Source: Ascidiimonas sp046199005 (GTDB taxonomy: Bacteria; Bacteroidota; Bacteroidia; Flavobacteriales; Flavobacteriaceae). Taken from it: a stretch of DNA of 64,000 nt. Both the position numbers and the translations under genes were made by a program. The notes beneath the pieces were generated by a model that was given only the letters and a program-made list of their open reading frames with translations, was not told the DNA's origin and ran no database searches. The stretch covers positions 4,216,001 to 4,280,000 of the forward strand of contig CP176050.1 of assembly GCA_046199005.1 (NCBI GenBank). The letters are read 5' to 3'. Shown here one piece after another: positions 15,921-24,012 of the stretch. How positions within the stretch are numbered: position 1 is the stretch's first letter; every line of letters begins with the position of its first letter.

Positions 15921-17819
15921 ATGAGCGACGCTATTAAACACGAATGTGGTATTGCCATGATAAGGCTTTTAAAGCCTTTGGAATATTACAAAGAAAAATA
16001 CGGAAGTGCTTTTTATGGCATCAACAAGATGTATCTGATGATGGAAAAGCAGCACAACCGTGGCCAGGATGGAGCAGGATTTGCAAGTATTAAGCTTAAC
16101 ATGAAGCCCGGTGAACGTTATATAAGTAGGGTTCGCTCGAACAAGTCGCAACCGATTCAAGATATTTTTGGTCAAATAAATGAGCGTATAAATTCTGAAT
16201 TAGCTGCAAATCCTAATCTCCAGCAAAATGTGGGAGACCAAAAAAGAGATATTCCTTATTTGGGTGAAGTATATTTGGGTCATGTTAGATACGGTACTTT
16301 CGGTAAAAATAGTATTGAAAGTGTACATCCTTTCCTAAGGCAGAATAACTGGATGCACAGAAATCTAATTGTGGCCGGTAACTTTAACATGACGAATGTT
16401 AATGAATTATTCAGCAATCTGGTTCAACTAGGGCAGCATCCTAAAGATAAGACCGATACCATTACGGTAATGGAGAAAATAGGTCATTTTTTGGATGATG
16501 CAGTAGCAAAATTATACAAACAGATCAAGAATGAAGGGTATAGCAAGCATGAGGCTTCTCCACTGATTGCAGAAAGGCTTAATATTGCCAAGATACTCAG
16601 AAAAGCAGCGAAAAACTGGGACGGAGGATATGCTATGGCCGGTATGATTGGTCATGGAGATGCCTTTGTACTTAGGGATCCTGCGGGAATAAGGCCCACA
16701 TATTTTTATCAGGATGAAGAAGTGGTCGTGGTCGCCTCAGAAAGACCTGCCATACAAACCGTATTTAATGTAGAGTTTGACGATATCAGAGAGCTTGATC
16801 CTGGAAAAGCGATTATTATTAAAAAGGACGGGAGCTTAAAACTCAAAGATATTCTCAAGCCTTTACCAAGAAGAGCTTGTTCTTTTGAACGAATTTACTT
16901 TTCAAGAGGTAGCGATGCTGAGATTTATGAAGAAAGAAAAAAACTAGGAAGACTTCTTTTTCCTGAAATATTAAAAGCGATCTCCTACGATCTTCAAAAT
17001 ACCGTTTTTTCATATATTCCAAATACAGCAGAAACTTGTTTTTTTGGCATGGTCAAGCAAGCGCAGGATTACCTTAACCAGAAAAAAGAAGAGCTTATAC
17101 TGGAAGAAGGAACCAAAATCACCAAGGAAAGATTGCATCAAATTCTTGATATTCGGCCTCGAATTGAGAAAGTTGCCATCAAGGATGCTAAGCTAAGAAC
17201 ATTTATCACCGAGGACAGCAGTAGGGATGATCTGGTGGCTCACGTTTATGACGTTACCTACGGATCTGTGAAGCGAACAGATAATCTCGTTATCATAGAC
17301 GACAGTATTGTTAGAGGTACCACATTGAAGAGAAGTATTCTGAAAATGTTAGACCGGCTTCACCCAAAAACGATTGTGGTTGTTTCCTCTGCACCTCAAA
17401 TTCGCTTTCCAGATTGCTATGGTATTGATATGGCAAGACTGGAAGACCTGGTTGCTTTTCGAGCTGCTTTAGCGCTTCACAAAGAAAGAGGTACTTATAA
17501 TATAATAGATGAAGTTTACGAAAAATGTGCAAGCCAGTCTGAATTAGAAGATAGCCGCATCATAAATTTTGTTAATGAAGTATACAATCCATTTACAGAT
17601 GAACAGCTATCGGACAAAATAGCGGAACTTTTAAGCCCATCAGACCTCCAGGCATCTGTCAAAGTGATTTTTCAGCCTGTAAAAAATCTTCATTTGGCAT
17701 GCCCTAAAAATTTGGGAGATTGGTATTTCACCGGAAAGTATCCTACGCCGGGAGGAAATAGAGTTGTGAATCGGGCATTTATGAATTTCTATGAAGGTAA
17801 AAAAGAAAGAGCTTATTAG
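15921..17819 (+). CDS. purF: Amidophosphoribosyltransferase, long PurF-like variant
   Basis: 632 residues, much longer than the roughly 470-500 of classical PurF. The glutaminase nucleophile is Cys9 in HECGIAM, which needs removal of an eight-residue propeptide. NRGQDGAGFA and the downstream glutaminase motifs follow. The PRPP loop VIIDDSIVRGTTLKRS is intact in the second half. The reaction converts PRPP and glutamine to phosphoribosylamine, the first step of purine synthesis. Insertions such as the segment around residues 60-110 and the long C-terminal tail distinguish this variant. Many flavobacteria also carry a short PurF elsewhere, so the division of labour is unclear. Confidence 0.88.
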   Translation: MSDAIKHECGIAMIRLLKPLEYYKEKYGSAFYGINKMYLMMEKQHNRGQDGAGFASIKLNMKPGERYISRVRSNKSQPIQDIFGQINERINSELAANPNLQQNVGDQKRDIPYLGEVYLGHVRYGTFGKNSIESVHPFLRQNNWMHRNLIVAGNFNMTNVNELFSNLVQLGQHPKDKTDTITVMEKIGHFLDDAVAKLYKQIKNEGYSKHEASPLIAERLNIAKILRKAAKNWDGGYAMAGMIGHGDAFVLRDPAGIRPTYFYQDEEVVVVASERPAIQTVFNVEFDDIRELDPGKAIIIKKDGSLKLKDILKPLPRRACSFERIYFSRGSDAEIYEERKKLGRLLFPEILKAISYDLQNTVFSYIPNTAETCFFGMVKQAQDYLNQKKEELILEEGTKITKERLHQILDIRPRIEKVAIKDAKLRTFITEDSSRDDLVAHVYDVTYGSVKRTDNLVIIDDSIVRGTTLKRSILKMLDRLHPKTIVVVSSAPQIRFPDCYGIDMARLEDLVAFRAALALHKERGTYNIIDEVYEKCASQSELEDSRIINFVNEVYNPFTDEQLSDKIAELLSPSDLQASVKVIFQPVKNLHLACPKNLGDWYFTGKYPTPGGNRVVNRAFMNFYEGKKERAY

Positions 17820-17904
17820 GACATCTCAATAGAAGCTTTTGTGTATTTCATCGTTAAAATATGCATTTCGTCTGATTTATTAGTGATCCTAGGCCTGAAA
17901 AGAG

Positions 17905-17912
17905 TACTTTTA
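17905..17912 (+). promoter_or_regulatory. -7 element of small RNA copy 1
   Basis: TACTTTTA, one mismatch from TAnnTTTG, starts 12 bases before the conserved ACCATAG. Confidence 0.5.
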
Positions 17913-17915
17913 ATT

Positions 17916-17993
17916 CACCATAGCATAAGTAGGTTAAGTTCATGGTAAGATTTGGGGCAAAAAAGGTGGATTCATTTCCACCTTTTTTATTTT
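17916..17993 (+). ncRNA. Putative small RNA, copy 1 (hairpin type A)
   Basis: The conserved 54-base core carries ACCAT and ATGGT segments that can pair around a 20-base loop, then an unpaired GGGG-containing stretch. It ends in the terminator AAAAAAGGTGGA-TTCATT-TCCACCTTTTTT. Independent transcription is supported by the matching promoter spacing in all four copies. I cannot name the family; the Flavo-1 RNA described from flavobacteria should be compared. The function may be base-pairing regulation in trans. Confidence 0.75.
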
Positions 17994-18236
17994 ACATACT
18001 TTTCGAAATCCAAAGCCTCTATCTCCTGAAACATGTTGTTCCAAATTGAATATTTCTGCAATTGGCTACAAGCTTATACAGCTTAATTAAAATTATATCA
18101 ACCGGTATTGATACAATTATAGAACAGATTAGAAGTTTTTTCCTATAGTAAATAGGTTTTTTCTTTCAAATTTTTACAGTTTATCTAATAATTAGGTTGT
18201 TCGTCAGATTTAATTTATCACTTAATTAAAAATATA

Positions 18237-18244
18237 TATGTTTG
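18237..18244 (+). promoter_or_regulatory. -7 element of small RNA copy 2
   Basis: TATGTTTG, a perfect TAnnTTTG match, starts 12 bases before ACCATAG. The sequence TATGTTTGGATC is shared with copy 4. Confidence 0.6.
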
Positions 18245-18247
18245 GAT

Positions 18248-18326
18248 CACCATAGCATAAGTAGGTTAAGTTCATGGTAAGATTTGGGGCAAAAAAGGTG
18301 GAATTTATTTCCGCCTTTTTTATTTT
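18248..18326 (+). ncRNA. Putative small RNA, copy 2 (hairpin type B)
   Basis: Same invariant core as copy 1. The terminator reads GGTGGAA-TTTAT-TTCCGCC before T6. The change of A to G in the 3' arm turns a U-A pair into U-G, which keeps the stem in the plus-strand RNA but would be an A-C mismatch in the opposite strand. This supports plus-strand transcription. Confidence 0.75.
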
Positions 18327-18435
18327 CCAAACATTTCTACTCTCTTAGACGGTAATACTATTGAATTCTCGTAACTCTTTAGTAAAATAATTGTTAAAAA
18401 TACCTGTTTTACGTAATAGTTAAAAAACAAACACT

Positions 18436-18443
18436 TATATTTG
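18436..18443 (+). promoter_or_regulatory. -7 element of small RNA copy 3
   Basis: TATATTTG, a perfect TAnnTTTG match, starts 12 bases before ACCATAG. Confidence 0.6.
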
Positions 18444-18447
18444 TTAG

Positions 18448-18523
18448 ACCATAGCATAAGTAGGTTAAGTTCATGGTAAGATTTGGGGCAAAAAAGGTGG
18501 ATTCATTTCCACCTTTTTTATTT
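18448..18523 (+). ncRNA. Putative small RNA, copy 3 (hairpin type A)
   Basis: The core is identical to the other copies and the terminator hairpin is identical to copy 1 (TTCATT loop). The base before ACCATAG is G rather than C, so the conserved element begins at the A, which fits a transcription start at or next to it. Spacing is 199 bases from copy 2 and 197 to copy 4. Confidence 0.75.
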
Positions 18524-18632
18524 AAATCTAATTCTCACTTGTAATATCTTTCACTCACTACCCTTAAGATTCATTTTATCTAAAATCTGAGCAGTACGTC
18601 TATAATATTCTTTAAATATACTTTCAAACCAC

Positions 18633-18640
18633 TATGTTTG
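18633..18640 (+). promoter_or_regulatory. -7 element of small RNA copy 4
   Basis: TATGTTTG, a perfect TAnnTTTG match, starts 12 bases before ACCATAG. Confidence 0.6.
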
Positions 18641-18643
18641 GAT

Positions 18644-18721
18644 CACCATAGCATAAGTAGGTTAAGTTCATGGTAAGATTTGGGGCAAAAAAGGTGGAAT
18701 TTATTTCCGCCTTTTTTATTT
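18644..18721 (+). ncRNA. Putative small RNA, copy 4 (hairpin type B)
   Basis: Identical to copy 2 from the -7 element through the terminator (TTCCGCC arm), while the flanking sequences are unrelated. It converges on sodA, whose own terminator lies 47 bases downstream. Confidence 0.75.
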
Positions 18722-18767
18722 AAACAGTTTAGTAGCAAAAAACCCTACCTCCTTTTCAGATAAAACA

Positions 18768-18800
18768 AAAAAAAGACGGAAACCGAAGTATCCGTCCTTT
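18768..18800 (-). terminator. Terminator of sodA
   Basis: On the reverse strand GACGGA and TCCGTC pair around a 10-base loop and are followed by a run of eight T, just after the sodA stop codon. Confidence 0.8.
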
Positions 18801-18821
18801 CATTTCTAAGTCTTCTAAAAA

Positions 18822-19430
18822 CTATTTATTCTCAGCATATAGTTCCGATACCTTATTCCAATTAATTACATTGAAGAAAGCATTTACGTAATCTGGTCTT
18901 CTGTTCTGATAATTCAGGTAATATGCATGCTCCCAAACATCTATCCCCAAAATAGGAAATCCTTCACATCCTACACCTGGCATCAAAGGATTGTCTTGAT
19001 TAGGTGTGGAGCAAACTTCTAGCTTACCTCCTTTATGAACACAAAGCCATGCCCATCCTGATCCAAACTGAGTGCCTGCAGCAGAAGAGAATTTTTCCTT
19101 GAAATCAGCAAAAGAACCAAATGCTGTATTGATAGCTGCTGCTAACTCTCCTGTAGGTTCTCCTCCACCGTCTGGTGACATCACTTCCCAAAATAATCTG
19201 TGATTGTAAAAACCACCTCCATTATTTCTCACCGCTTTATTATTCATATCAAGCGAATCAAGGATAGCTTCAATAGATTTTCCTTCTAAATCTGTACCTT
19301 CAATAGCGCCGTTTAATTTGGTAGTATATCCATTATGATGTTTTGTGTGATGTATTTCCATTGTACGAGCATCTATATGAGGTTCAAGCGCATCGTACGC
19401 ATATGATAACTTCGGTAATTCAAAAGCCAT
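18822..19430 (-). CDS. sodA: Superoxide dismutase, Mn-type
   Basis: 202 residues. It converts superoxide to oxygen and hydrogen peroxide. Metal ligands are visible: His27 in MEIHHTKHH, the His of FYNHRLFW, and the Asp and His of DVWEHAYYLNYQNRRPDY. The Gln in STPNQDNPLM with Gly at the alternative site (NGGGFYNH) is the arrangement of Mn rather than Fe enzymes, although cambialistic forms exist. There is no signal peptide, so it is cytoplasmic. A -7 element and a terminator flank it, so it is a single-gene unit. Confidence 0.95.
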   Translation of the reverse strand: MAFELPKLSYAYDALEPHIDARTMEIHHTKHHNGYTTKLNGAIEGTDLEGKSIEAILDSLDMNNKAVRNNGGGFYNHRLFWEVMSPDGGGEPTGELAAAINTAFGSFADFKEKFSSAAGTQFGSGWAWLCVHKGGKLEVCSTPNQDNPLMPGVGCEGFPILGIDVWEHAYYLNYQNRRPDYVNAFFNVINWNKVSELYAENK

Positions 19431-19467
19431 AATTTTATGTATTTTTAGTTAATAATTTAGTGTTGAA

Positions 19468-19475
19468 CAAAATTA
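19468..19475 (-). promoter_or_regulatory. -7 element of sodA
   Basis: On the reverse strand TAATTTTG is a perfect TAnnTTTG match, about 38 bases upstream of the sodA start. Confidence 0.5.
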
Positions 19476-19520
19476 CAAACATTCTTAAACAATTTATAAT
19501 AATTAATTGTTAAGACCTTT

Positions 19521-22500
19521 GTGTTAATAATAGCAAATATCCTATTGAACACTCCTTTTTCAATTTACAATGCATCTGCAGGATCAGGTAAAACTTTTAC
19601 ATTGGTAAAGAAATATCTTAAAATTCTTCTTAGCAGTAAATCTCCCAATCAATTTAAGTACATACTAGCTATTACTTTTACGAATAAGGCCGTGAATGAA
19701 ATGAAGGAACGGGTCATGGCCGGACTTGAAGACTTTACCAAAGAAAAAAAACATCGAAAGAATGATAAACTGTTTGAAATTATTGCCGAAGAATTGAAAT
19801 TGAGTGATCCGGAGTTACAGTTCCGAGCAGCTACTGTTCTTAAGCATATTCTGCACAATTATGCATTCTTTGATATCGTAACAATAGATAAATTCAATCA
19901 TCGTCTGCTAAGAACTTTTGCATATGATTTGAAACTTCCCCTGAATTTTGAAGTAGTTATCGATACCCAGTTATTATTAGAAGAAGTAATAGACGAGTTA
20001 ATATTTCGTGCTGGATCTGACAAATTACTAACAAAAGTATTGATTGATTTTGCTCTTGAAAAAGCAGACAACGACAAGAGTTGGGATATCTCAAAAGATC
20101 TTTATCGAATAGCCAGACTACTGCTGAAAGAAGACTATCTGGAACATGTTCAGGGTATTCAGAATAAATCATTGGAAGATCTTAGGGCATTGGGAACACA
20201 AATTAGAAAGCAAATAACAGTACTTGAAAAAGAAATTTGTTCTATTGCGACAGAAGTACTTAAATTTCTGAAAAATAATGATCTTTCAAAAGAAGACTTT
20301 ACAAGGGGATCACTGCCTAATTTTTTTGAAAAAATAGCCAGCGGAGACTTCACCGTTGGTTTTGATACTCAATGGCAAAAAAACATTGACTCAGAATCAC
20401 TTTATCCTAAAAAAATCAAGGGCTCTGCTACTGCTGAAATTATTGACCAATTACAACCAGAGATTGCTGAAAAACACCATCTTGTACATCGTAAAATTTT
20501 ATTGTTGAGATACCGCAAAAATCTTTTAAGCAATTTGACTCCTTTATCCCTATTAAGTGTAATTAATGGCGTATTAAAAGAAATAAAAGAAGAGAGAAAC
20601 CTTCTTCTTATTTCTGAATTTAACCAGATTATTTCTAAAGAAATAGGACAACAGCCTGCGCCGTTTATTTACGAACGTATCGGTGAGAAGTATCGTCACT
20701 ACTTTATAGATGAATTTCAGGATACTTCTCGTATGCAATGGAAGAATCTTATTCCACTAATTTCAAATGCTCTGGAAAGTGAATCGCTTGCGGGAAAAAC
20801 CGGATCGTTGATGTTGGTAGGAGATGCAAAGCAGGCCATTTACCGCTGGAGGGGAGGTGTTGCCGAACAATTTATCTCACTTTACGATCTTCCTGAACAC
20901 AATCCTTTTCAGATTCCTAAGCACATCTTTTCACTCCCTAAAAATTATAGAAGTTGCGAAGAGATCGTTCATTTTAATAATACATTCTTTAAGCATATTT
21001 CTGCCTATTTAAGTGAACCACATTATCAAAATCTTTTTAAAGAACATAGCCATCAGGAGAGCAATCATAGAAAAAAAGGCTTTGTAAAACTTACTTTTAC
21101 AGACCGGTCTGTAAATCCAGATATGGCTGAAGCCTACTGTAATTTAACGTATGCTGCAATTAATGAAGTCTTGAATGATGGGAAAAAGTTACAGGATATT
21201 TGCATTCTCACCCGAAAGAAAAAAGAAGGTGTAGCTATTGCTGCCTTTCTTACCGAGAAAAAGATTCCGATCATATCGTCTGAATCTTTATTGCTTAAAA
21301 ATGATCGACGCATCCTATTTCTCACTGACTTAATCAGGTATACTATACAACCAAAAAATAAAGAAACCATAGCTTCTTTATTACTATTTATTAGCGATTT
21401 GCATCAAAGAGGTATCCATGAAACTATGGAATCTTATCTGGAAAATGTTGAGAAAGCCTTCCATGAGTTTGATTTTAATATGAGTGATTTTCAAAAATTA
21501 CCCCTTTCGGAAGCTGTTAATTATGCAATCAAGTCTTTTGCTATAGAACGAGATTCAGACGGATATCTTCAATATTTTTTAGACGAGGTTCTGGACTATT
21601 CGCTTCATCATAATAGCAGCTTTACCGATTTTATTTCGTATTGGGAGAAAAAAGAAGCTAGTATTAGCGTTGTTTCCCCATCAAATATGAATGCGGTAAA
21701 AATTATGACCATTCACAAATCAAAAGGTCTTGAGTTTCCAATAGTTATTTATCCGTTTGCTGATTCAAATATTTCGCAAGACCTAGATAGGGAAATATGG
21801 CTGCCTGTTTCTAAACAAGATTACGGACTTACCACTGCCTTATTTACACGCAATAAAGATCTCGCTGCTTTTGACGATCAAACCAGGCAGCTTTGTGAAA
21901 TTCAGGAGGCTAAGCTAGAGTTGGATCAATATAATATACTGTATGTAGCATTAACTCGTGCAGTAGAGCAACTTTATATTTACACTCTTAAAGATATCAA
22001 TAGCAAAGGAACGGAGAACATTGGAACGTATTCTGGTCTTTTTATCAATTATTTGAAAAGCATCGATCTATGGAGTGATGACAATGATACTTATATTTTT
22101 GGTGAAAAACCCATGTTGGAAAACATGAATCCTCATTTTGAACAAGAAATTATTCCTTTCGCAGTTAAGAACCCGCTGAAAACTTCATTAAAGGTAATTA
22201 CAAAAGGTGGATCTTTATGGGAAACCACCAGAGAAACAGCGCTTGAAAAAGGAAACCTCTACCATCTTTTACTAAGTAAGATCAAATATGCTAGCGATCT
22301 TAAGGAAATCATGGAGGAGGCACTTTTCGCAGGTACAATTAGCCCTGCGGCTAGGCCGGACCTTCAGCTAACACTGAGTAACGTAATTCATCATCCCGAA
22401 TTACAAGAATATTTTAGCACGGCATACACTATTTATAATGAATACGATATTTATACAAAAAACGGGCAAATTATTCGCCCCGACCGACTTGTCATCAGTG

Positions 22501-22664
22501 CTACAAACGAAGCCATCCTAATGGATTATAAAACCGGAAGCTTTTCTTCTTCCTATCTTGCCCAACTTGAATATTACGCGAAGGCAGTACAAGAAATGGG
22601 TTTTGAAGTTCAAAAAAAATTACTGGTATTTATAAATGATACCATCGAAATTAAATCGGTGTAA
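19521..22664 (+). CDS. addA: AddA-like helicase-nuclease subunit (UvrD superfamily)
   Basis: About 1047 residues. It has superfamily I helicase motifs in order: Walker A ASAGSGKTFTLVKKYL, ITFTNKAVNEMKERV, motif II FIDEFQDTSRMQW, LMLVGDAKQAIYRWRGG, MTIHKSKGLEFPIV and ILYVALTRAVEQLYIY. A C-terminal PD-(D/E)XK nuclease part includes RPDRLVI and LMDYKTGS. The partner is the AddB-like gene at 25435. There is no ATG before Walker A: GTG at 19521 gives a 20-residue lead-in, while TTG at 19545 (then NTPFSIYNASAG) would fit known N-termini better, so the start is uncertain. Role: resection of double-strand breaks for recombination. Confidence 0.9.
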   Translation: MLIIANILLNTPFSIYNASAGSGKTFTLVKKYLKILLSSKSPNQFKYILAITFTNKAVNEMKERVMAGLEDFTKEKKHRKNDKLFEIIAEELKLSDPELQFRAATVLKHILHNYAFFDIVTIDKFNHRLLRTFAYDLKLPLNFEVVIDTQLLLEEVIDELIFRAGSDKLLTKVLIDFALEKADNDKSWDISKDLYRIARLLLKEDYLEHVQGIQNKSLEDLRALGTQIRKQITVLEKEICSIATEVLKFLKNNDLSKEDFTRGSLPNFFEKIASGDFTVGFDTQWQKNIDSESLYPKKIKGSATAEIIDQLQPEIAEKHHLVHRKILLLRYRKNLLSNLTPLSLLSVINGVLKEIKEERNLLLISEFNQIISKEIGQQPAPFIYERIGEKYRHYFIDEFQDTSRMQWKNLIPLISNALESESLAGKTGSLMLVGDAKQAIYRWRGGVAEQFISLYDLPEHNPFQIPKHIFSLPKNYRSCEEIVHFNNTFFKHISAYLSEPHYQNLFKEHSHQESNHRKKGFVKLTFTDRSVNPDMAEAYCNLTYAAINEVLNDGKKLQDICILTRKKKEGVAIAAFLTEKKIPIISSESLLLKNDRRILFLTDLIRYTIQPKNKETIASLLLFISDLHQRGIHETMESYLENVEKAFHEFDFNMSDFQKLPLSEAVNYAIKSFAIERDSDGYLQYFLDEVLDYSLHHNSSFTDFISYWEKKEASISVVSPSNMNAVKIMTIHKSKGLEFPIVIYPFADSNISQDLDREIWLPVSKQDYGLTTALFTRNKDLAAFDDQTRQLCEIQEAKLELDQYNILYVALTRAVEQLYIYTLKDINSKGTENIGTYSGLFINYLKSIDLWSDDNDTYIFGEKPMLENMNPHFEQEIIPFAVKNPLKTSLKVITKGGSLWETTRETALEKGNLYHLLLSKIKYASDLKEIMEEALFAGTISPAARPDLQLTLSNVIHHPELQEYFSTAYTIYNEYDIYTKNGQIIRPDRLVISATNEAILMDYKTGSFSSSYLAQLEYYAKAVQEMGFEVQKKLLVFINDTIEIKSV

Positions 22665-22684
22665 TAGATTGCTATTATCTTTAG

Positions 22685-22692
22685 TACTTTTG
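22685..22692 (+). promoter_or_regulatory. -7 element of kbl
   Basis: TACTTTTG, a perfect TAnnTTTG match, lies 15 bases before the chosen kbl start codon. It makes the longer upstream start at 22636 impossible for this transcript. Confidence 0.5.
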
Positions 22693-22707
22693 CAAAAAAT
22701 TACCAAC

Positions 22708-23901
22708 ATGTACGGAGCTATTAAGACATATTTACAAAACGAACTTGAAGAGATCAAAGAAAATGGTCTCTACAAAAAAGAACGCATTATTGTTTCGCCT
22801 CAAGGAGCAGTTATTAAAATTGATAACGGACAGGAAGTTATTAACTTTTGTGCTAATAATTACCTGGGGCTTTCTTCACATCCAGATGTAATTCAGGCGG
22901 CGAAAGACACCTTAGATACTCATGGTTTTGGAATGTCTTCTGTTCGTTTTATCTGTGGTACTCAAGATATCCATAAAAATTTGGAGGCCAAAATCGCTGA
23001 ATTCTACGAGACAGAAGATACTATACTGTATGCTGCTGCTTTTGATGCAAACGGAGGTGTATTTGAACCATTGCTTTCTGCCGAAGATGCAATTATCTCA
23101 GATTCACTTAACCATGCTTCTATAATCGATGGTGTGCGCCTTTGCAAAGCAATGCGCTTTCGTTACCAGAACAGCAATATGGAAGATCTTGAGAAACAGC
23201 TTCAGGCGGCCAATGAGAAAGGCGCAAGATTTAAGATTATAGTGACAGATGGGGTTTTCTCTATGGACGGATTGGTAGCTCCGCTTGATAAGATTTGTGA
23301 TCTCGCAGATAAATATGACGCCATGGTAATGGTAGATGAATGTCATGCTACCGGTTTTATCGGAGCTACAGGGATCGGCACACCAGAACTGAAAAATGTA
23401 ATGGGGCGTGTAGACATTATTACAGGAACTTTAGGAAAAGCCATGGGAGGTGCCATGGGAGGTTATACCACCGGAAAGAAAGAGATTATCGAAATACTCC
23501 GGCAAAGATCGAGACCTTATTTATTTTCAAACTCTTTGGCTCCTGCAATTGTGGGTGCATCTATTAAGGTATTCGATATGCTTAAAAATGATACTACCCT
23601 TAGAGATCAATTAGAAGCAAATACCCTATATTTTAAAGAAGGAATGAAAAAAGCTGGTTTTGATATTATTGATGGCGATTCTGCCATTGTGCCCGTGATG
23701 TTATACGATGCCAAGCTTTCACAAATAATGGCAGATAAACTGTTAGAGCGCGGAATTTATGTGATTGGTTTCTTTTATCCTGTAGTTCCTAAGGAAAAAG
23801 CAAGAATACGCGTACAACTGTCTGCAGCACACACGCGGGAACACCTTGATACCGCCATCAATGCGTTTACGGCTGTAGGCAAGGAACTCGGCGTTATCTA
23901 A
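22708..23901 (+). CDS. kbl: Glycine C-acetyltransferase (2-amino-3-ketobutyrate CoA ligase)
   Basis: 397 residues from the ATG giving MYGAIKTYLQNELEEIKENG, the standard N-terminus. An upstream in-frame ATG would add 24 residues overlapping addA and is rejected. PLP-dependent alpha-oxoamine synthase: SSVRFICGTQDIHKNLE, DSLNHASIIDGVRL, VDECHATGFIG and the PLP lysine Lys244 in GTLGKAMGGAMGG. It cleaves 2-amino-3-ketobutyrate with CoA to glycine and acetyl-CoA in threonine breakdown. Lys244 and the length agree with Kbl rather than with the related KAS III-like BioF. No threonine dehydrogenase gene is adjacent. Confidence 0.95.
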   Translation: MYGAIKTYLQNELEEIKENGLYKKERIIVSPQGAVIKIDNGQEVINFCANNYLGLSSHPDVIQAAKDTLDTHGFGMSSVRFICGTQDIHKNLEAKIAEFYETEDTILYAAAFDANGGVFEPLLSAEDAIISDSLNHASIIDGVRLCKAMRFRYQNSNMEDLEKQLQAANEKGARFKIIVTDGVFSMDGLVAPLDKICDLADKYDAMVMVDECHATGFIGATGIGTPELKNVMGRVDIITGTLGKAMGGAMGGYTTGKKEIIEILRQRSRPYLFSNSLAPAIVGASIKVFDMLKNDTTLRDQLEANTLYFKEGMKKAGFDIIDGDSAIVPVMLYDAKLSQIMADKLLERGIYVIGFFYPVVPKEKARIRVQLSAAHTREHLDTAINAFTAVGKELGVI

Positions 23902-23948
23902 AACCGTTCCACATTAATCGAAAATCAAAAAAATTAATATATTTGTTT

Positions 23949-23978
23949 TTGTTAATAAATATTAAGAACTTACATTTG
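23949..23978 (+). promoter_or_regulatory. Promoter of the ompA-like gene
   Basis: TTG at 23949-23951, a 19-base spacer and TACATTTG at 23971-23978 match the flavobacterial TTG-N17-23-TAnnTTTG consensus exactly. A second -7-like TATATTTG lies at 23938. The spacing to ATG (24013) allows a short leader. Confidence 0.75.
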
Positions 23979-24012
23979 TCGTTAATTAACACTTAAAATT
24001 AAATAATTCAAC

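Larger units (their letters stand above)
17905..18721 (+). repeat. Array of four small RNA-like repeats
   Basis: The 1-kb gap from 17820 to 18821 holds no protein gene. It contains four direct copies of a roughly 76-79-base element at 17916, 18248, 18448 and 18644. A 54-base core from ACCATAG to GGTGGA is identical in all four. A TAnnTTT(G/A) element begins exactly 12 bases before ACCATAG in every copy, and each copy ends in a hairpin followed by T6. The spacers differ from each other. Hairpin type alternates A-B-A-B, which suggests duplication of a two-copy unit. Confidence 0.9.

Noticed and set aside
17942..18720. Short open frames starting MVRFGAKKV inside each small RNA copy
   Set aside because: An extra base in types B shifts the frame so the peptides differ after residue 9, while the RNA hairpin is kept. 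Selection appears to act on RNA structure, not on a peptide.
17905..18721. CRISPR array
   Set aside because: Four long repeats with spacers of about 120-250 bases, internal promoters and terminators do not fit CRISPR geometry, and no cas genes are present.
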